Assembly (NCBI GenBank): GCA_002708345.1
Contig: PANG01000026.1
Span: 10,620 to 17,282 of the forward strand
Direction of reading: 5' to 3'
Length of the DNA stretch: 6,663 nucleotides
DNA from: Planctomycetaceae bacterium
Lineage (GTDB): Bacteria; Planctomycetota; Planctomycetia; Pirellulales; Pirellulaceae
Shown: positions 4,768 to 6,663 of the stretch, in pieces
Position numbering within the stretch: the first letter of the stretch is position 1
Layout of the letters: each line of letters opens with the position of its first letter
Made by a program: the position numbers and the translations under genes
Notes under the pieces: model-generated
The model's database searches: none
What the model was told of the DNA's origin: nothing
Seen by the model: only the letters and a program-made list of their open reading frames with translations

Positions 4768-6581
4768 GCGACGAAGCGGCAGCCGAACAGGCCGATGAGC
4801 ATGCCGATCATGGTGCGCACAAGCTGACGCTTGGCGGCTTCATTGGAACGTACGTGTTTTCCCGTGATCACAAGGTCATCGGATTGCAGTTTCTCTTCTC
4901 GACCCTGCTCTGGTTCCTGGTCGGGGGACTGCTGGCGCTCGGTATCCGCTGGCAGCTGGCCTGGCCCTGGCAGAACATGCCGGTGCTGGGCAACATGCTG
5001 TTCTCTGCCGAGGGGGGACAGATCTCGCCGGAGTTCTACACGACGCTCTTTACCATGCATGCCACGGTGATGATCTTCTTTGTCATCATCCCGATCCTTG
5101 CCGGTGCTTTCGGGAACTTCCTGATCCCGCTGATGATCGGTGCCGAGGATATGGCCTTCCCGACGCTCAACATGCTCAGCTACTGGTTCATGTGGCCCGC
5201 CTTTGTCCTGATTGGGGCCAGTTTTTTCCAGGCTCCCTATGGGGCCGGGGCAGGATGGACCTCCTATCCACCCCTCTCTTCTGTGGTGACTGCTGCGCCG
5301 GGAAGTGAATCCGCGCAAACGCTCTGGCTGATGGGGGTCACCTGCGTGGGAATTGCCTCCATGCTTGGATCGGTGAACTACCTCACCACGATCATCCAGA
5401 TGCGGGCGCCGGGGATGACCATGTTCCGGCTGCCGATGACGATCTGGGCGATGTTCATCACTGCCGTCCTGCAGGCTTTTGCCCTGCCGGTACTGACCGC
5501 CGGCGGTTTCATGCAGCTGATGGATCGTTTGCTGGCGACAGGGTTTTTCGTTCCCGAGGGGTTGATAGTCAACAACGGGGAAGCATTGAGCGGGGGTGGC
5601 CAGCCTCTGTTATGGCAGCACCTGTTCTGGTTTTACTCGCACCCGGCGGTCTACATCATGATCCTGCCGGCGATGGGAATGGTCTCGGACATCATCAGCT
5701 GTTTTTCCCGGAAACCACTTTTTGGCTACAAGCCGATGGTCTTTTCCATTTCCGGAATTGCCGGGCTGGGTTTTATCGTCTGGGGACACCACATGTTTAT
5801 TTCCGGTATGAACCCGGGGTTGGGCATGGTCTTCATGACCTCCACGATGATGATCGCGTTACCGAGTGCCGTGAAGGTCTTTAACTGGATGGGGACGATC
5901 TGGGGTGGGAAAGTCCAGTTCACCACGCCGATGCTGTTTGCCGTCTCGTTTGTCTCGATGTTCATCATTGGTGGCCTCTCGGGTATTTTCATGGCGGCCA
6001 CGCCGGTCGATATCTTCATCCACGACACGTACTTTATCGTCGCCCATTTCCACTACGTATTGTTTTCCGGCACGGCGATGGCAGTCTTTGGAGCCATCTA
6101 CTTCTGGTTCCCGAAGATGTTCGGGCGAATGATGAATGAGCGTTGGGGCAAGGTGCACTTCTTCCTCACCTTCGTCTTCCTCAACGGCACCTTCTACCTG
6201 ATGCACGTGATCGGTACCGTTGGTTTTCCCCGCCGGCTTGCCGATCCCTATCACTACAAGACCTTTGCTCACCTGCAGCCGATGAACCAGTTCATCACGA
6301 TCTGTGCGATCGGGATGGTCACAACGCAGATCATCTTTGCCATCAATTTCCTCTACAGTATTTTCCGGGGCCAAAAGGTTGGCAGGAATCCCTGGCGTGC
6401 CAACGGCCTGGAATGGATGGCTCCCAGCCCGCCTGGCCATGGCAACTTTGATTTCCAGCCGATCGTCTACCGGGGACCCTACGAGTATGGTTCACCGGAA
6501 GTCGACGAGGATTATTACCCGCAGATCAAGCCACCACCGGAGGATGCGCCGGATGCGGGCTCGGCAGAGCAGGGCGAGTGA
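4764..6581 (+). CDS. coxA: Cytochrome c oxidase subunit I, A2-type
   Basis: The catalytic subunit reduces oxygen to water at heme a3-CuB and pumps protons. The product has 605 residues with 12 predicted membrane helices between ~38 and ~533, a normal arrangement. Heme a ligands are H99 (TMHATVM) and H430; the heme a3 ligand is H428 (both in AHFHYV). CuB ligands are H293, H342 and H343, and Y297 in HPAVY is the residue expected to cross-link to H293. The D-channel entry aspartate is D129 (GAEDMAFP). The K-channel residues T361 and K371 are present, with S368 where Thr is common. The glutamate of HPEVY is absent: the motif reads Y291-S292-H293-P294-A295-V296-Y297, the known A2 signature, in which a Tyr-Ser pair stands in for the Glu side chain. 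R490-R491 match the heme propionate arginines. ATG 4764 overlaps the coxB stop by 4 nt, with GGAGAGGA just upstream. Confidence 0.97.
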   Translation: MSDEAAAEQADEHADHGAHKLTLGGFIGTYVFSRDHKVIGLQFLFSTLLWFLVGGLLALGIRWQLAWPWQNMPVLGNMLFSAEGGQISPEFYTTLFTMHATVMIFFVIIPILAGAFGNFLIPLMIGAEDMAFPTLNMLSYWFMWPAFVLIGASFFQAPYGAGAGWTSYPPLSSVVTAAPGSESAQTLWLMGVTCVGIASMLGSVNYLTTIIQMRAPGMTMFRLPMTIWAMFITAVLQAFALPVLTAGGFMQLMDRLLATGFFVPEGLIVNNGEALSGGGQPLLWQHLFWFYSHPAVYIMILPAMGMVSDIISCFSRKPLFGYKPMVFSISGIAGLGFIVWGHHMFISGMNPGLGMVFMTSTMMIALPSAVKVFNWMGTIWGGKVQFTTPMLFAVSFVSMFIIGGLSGIFMAATPVDIFIHDTYFIVAHFHYVLFSGTAMAVFGAIYFWFPKMFGRMMNERWGKVHFFLTFVFLNGTFYLMHVIGTVGFPRRLADPYHYKTFAHLQPMNQFITICAIGMVTTQIIFAINFLYSIFRGQKVGRNPWRANGLEWMAPSPPGHGNFDFQPIVYRGPYEYGSPEVDEDYYPQIKPPPEDAPDAGSAEQGE

Positions 6582-6613
6582 ATCCCCGGAATGCCACTGC
6601 AGCATGATGAACC

Positions 6614-6663
6614 ATGAATAACCTGTCACCACAAATCGAGAGCCGCTGGCCCCGTCGCTGGGC
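6614..6663 (+). CDS. Start of an unidentified downstream gene (3' truncated)
   Basis: ATG 6614 opens the only plus-strand frame after coxA that begins with a start codon and stays open to the window edge; in that frame a stop at 6608-6610 lies just upstream, so the start cannot be earlier. Sixteen complete codons are visible (MNNLSPQIESRWPRRW), polar then basic and aromatic, which would suit the cytoplasmic lead-in to a membrane helix. The gap from coxA is 32 nt with no terminator, so it probably belongs to the same operon. Oxidase clusters often continue with subunit III, heme O/A synthesis genes or assembly factors, but nothing visible identifies which. The ribosome binding site is weak. 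Confidence 0.5.
   Translation, partial: MNNLSPQIESRWPRRW

Noticed and set aside
4644..5318. Minus-strand open frame opposite the coxB-coxA junction
   Set aside because: It is low-complexity, charged translation typical of an antisense frame, opposite two of the best-supported genes in the window.

Overview
The window reads as a respiratory gene cluster on the + strand of a Gram-negative-type bacterium with moderately high GC (high fifties per cent by eye). Exported c-type cytochromes, lipoprotein signals and a cytochrome c oxidase core are all present. The combination of multidomain cytochromes with characteristic extended domains, tandem cupredoxin-like proteins carrying a C-terminal carboxypeptidase-regulatory-like module, and coxB-coxA fits Planctomycetes best. 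That placement rests on recalled family resemblance, not on a search.

Layout: (1) 2-577 is the 3' end of a cytochrome c gene that enters from the left edge; one heme motif and an acidic tail are visible. (2) 578-803 is the only sizeable gap (226 nt). It holds a perfect TATAAT hexamer, a 7-bp hairpin just downstream of it and a second inverted repeat, so it is the likely break between the upstream electron-transfer module and the oxidase module. (3) 804-1586 and 1607-2578 are tandem paralogous cupredoxin-like proteins, one secreted and one a probable lipoprotein. Both have a complete type 1 copper ligand set with the short Cys-x2-His-x2-Met loop typical of amicyanin. (4) 2614-3912 is a diheme cytochrome c lipoprotein built from two related domains. 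(5) 3952-4767 is coxB with a complete CuA site and no fused cytochrome domain. (6) 4764-6581 is coxA, overlapping coxB by 4 nt, with all heme and copper ligands and the YSHPAVY signature of an A2-type heme-copper oxidase. (7) 6614 to the right edge is the first 16 complete codons of another gene, not identifiable from what is visible.

Working model: electrons from an upstream quinol-oxidising complex (suggested by the truncated cytochrome) pass through periplasmic carriers to CuA in CoxB, then to heme a and the heme a3-CuB centre of CoxA, where oxygen is reduced and protons are pumped. Because CoxB has no fused heme domain, the diheme lipoprotein and one or both cupredoxin-like proteins are candidate donors. 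Spacing inside the cluster is short (8 to 39 nt, and a 4-nt overlap), which supports co-transcription from 804 through the right edge. I see no minus-strand gene, tRNA, rRNA, CRISPR array or mobile element.
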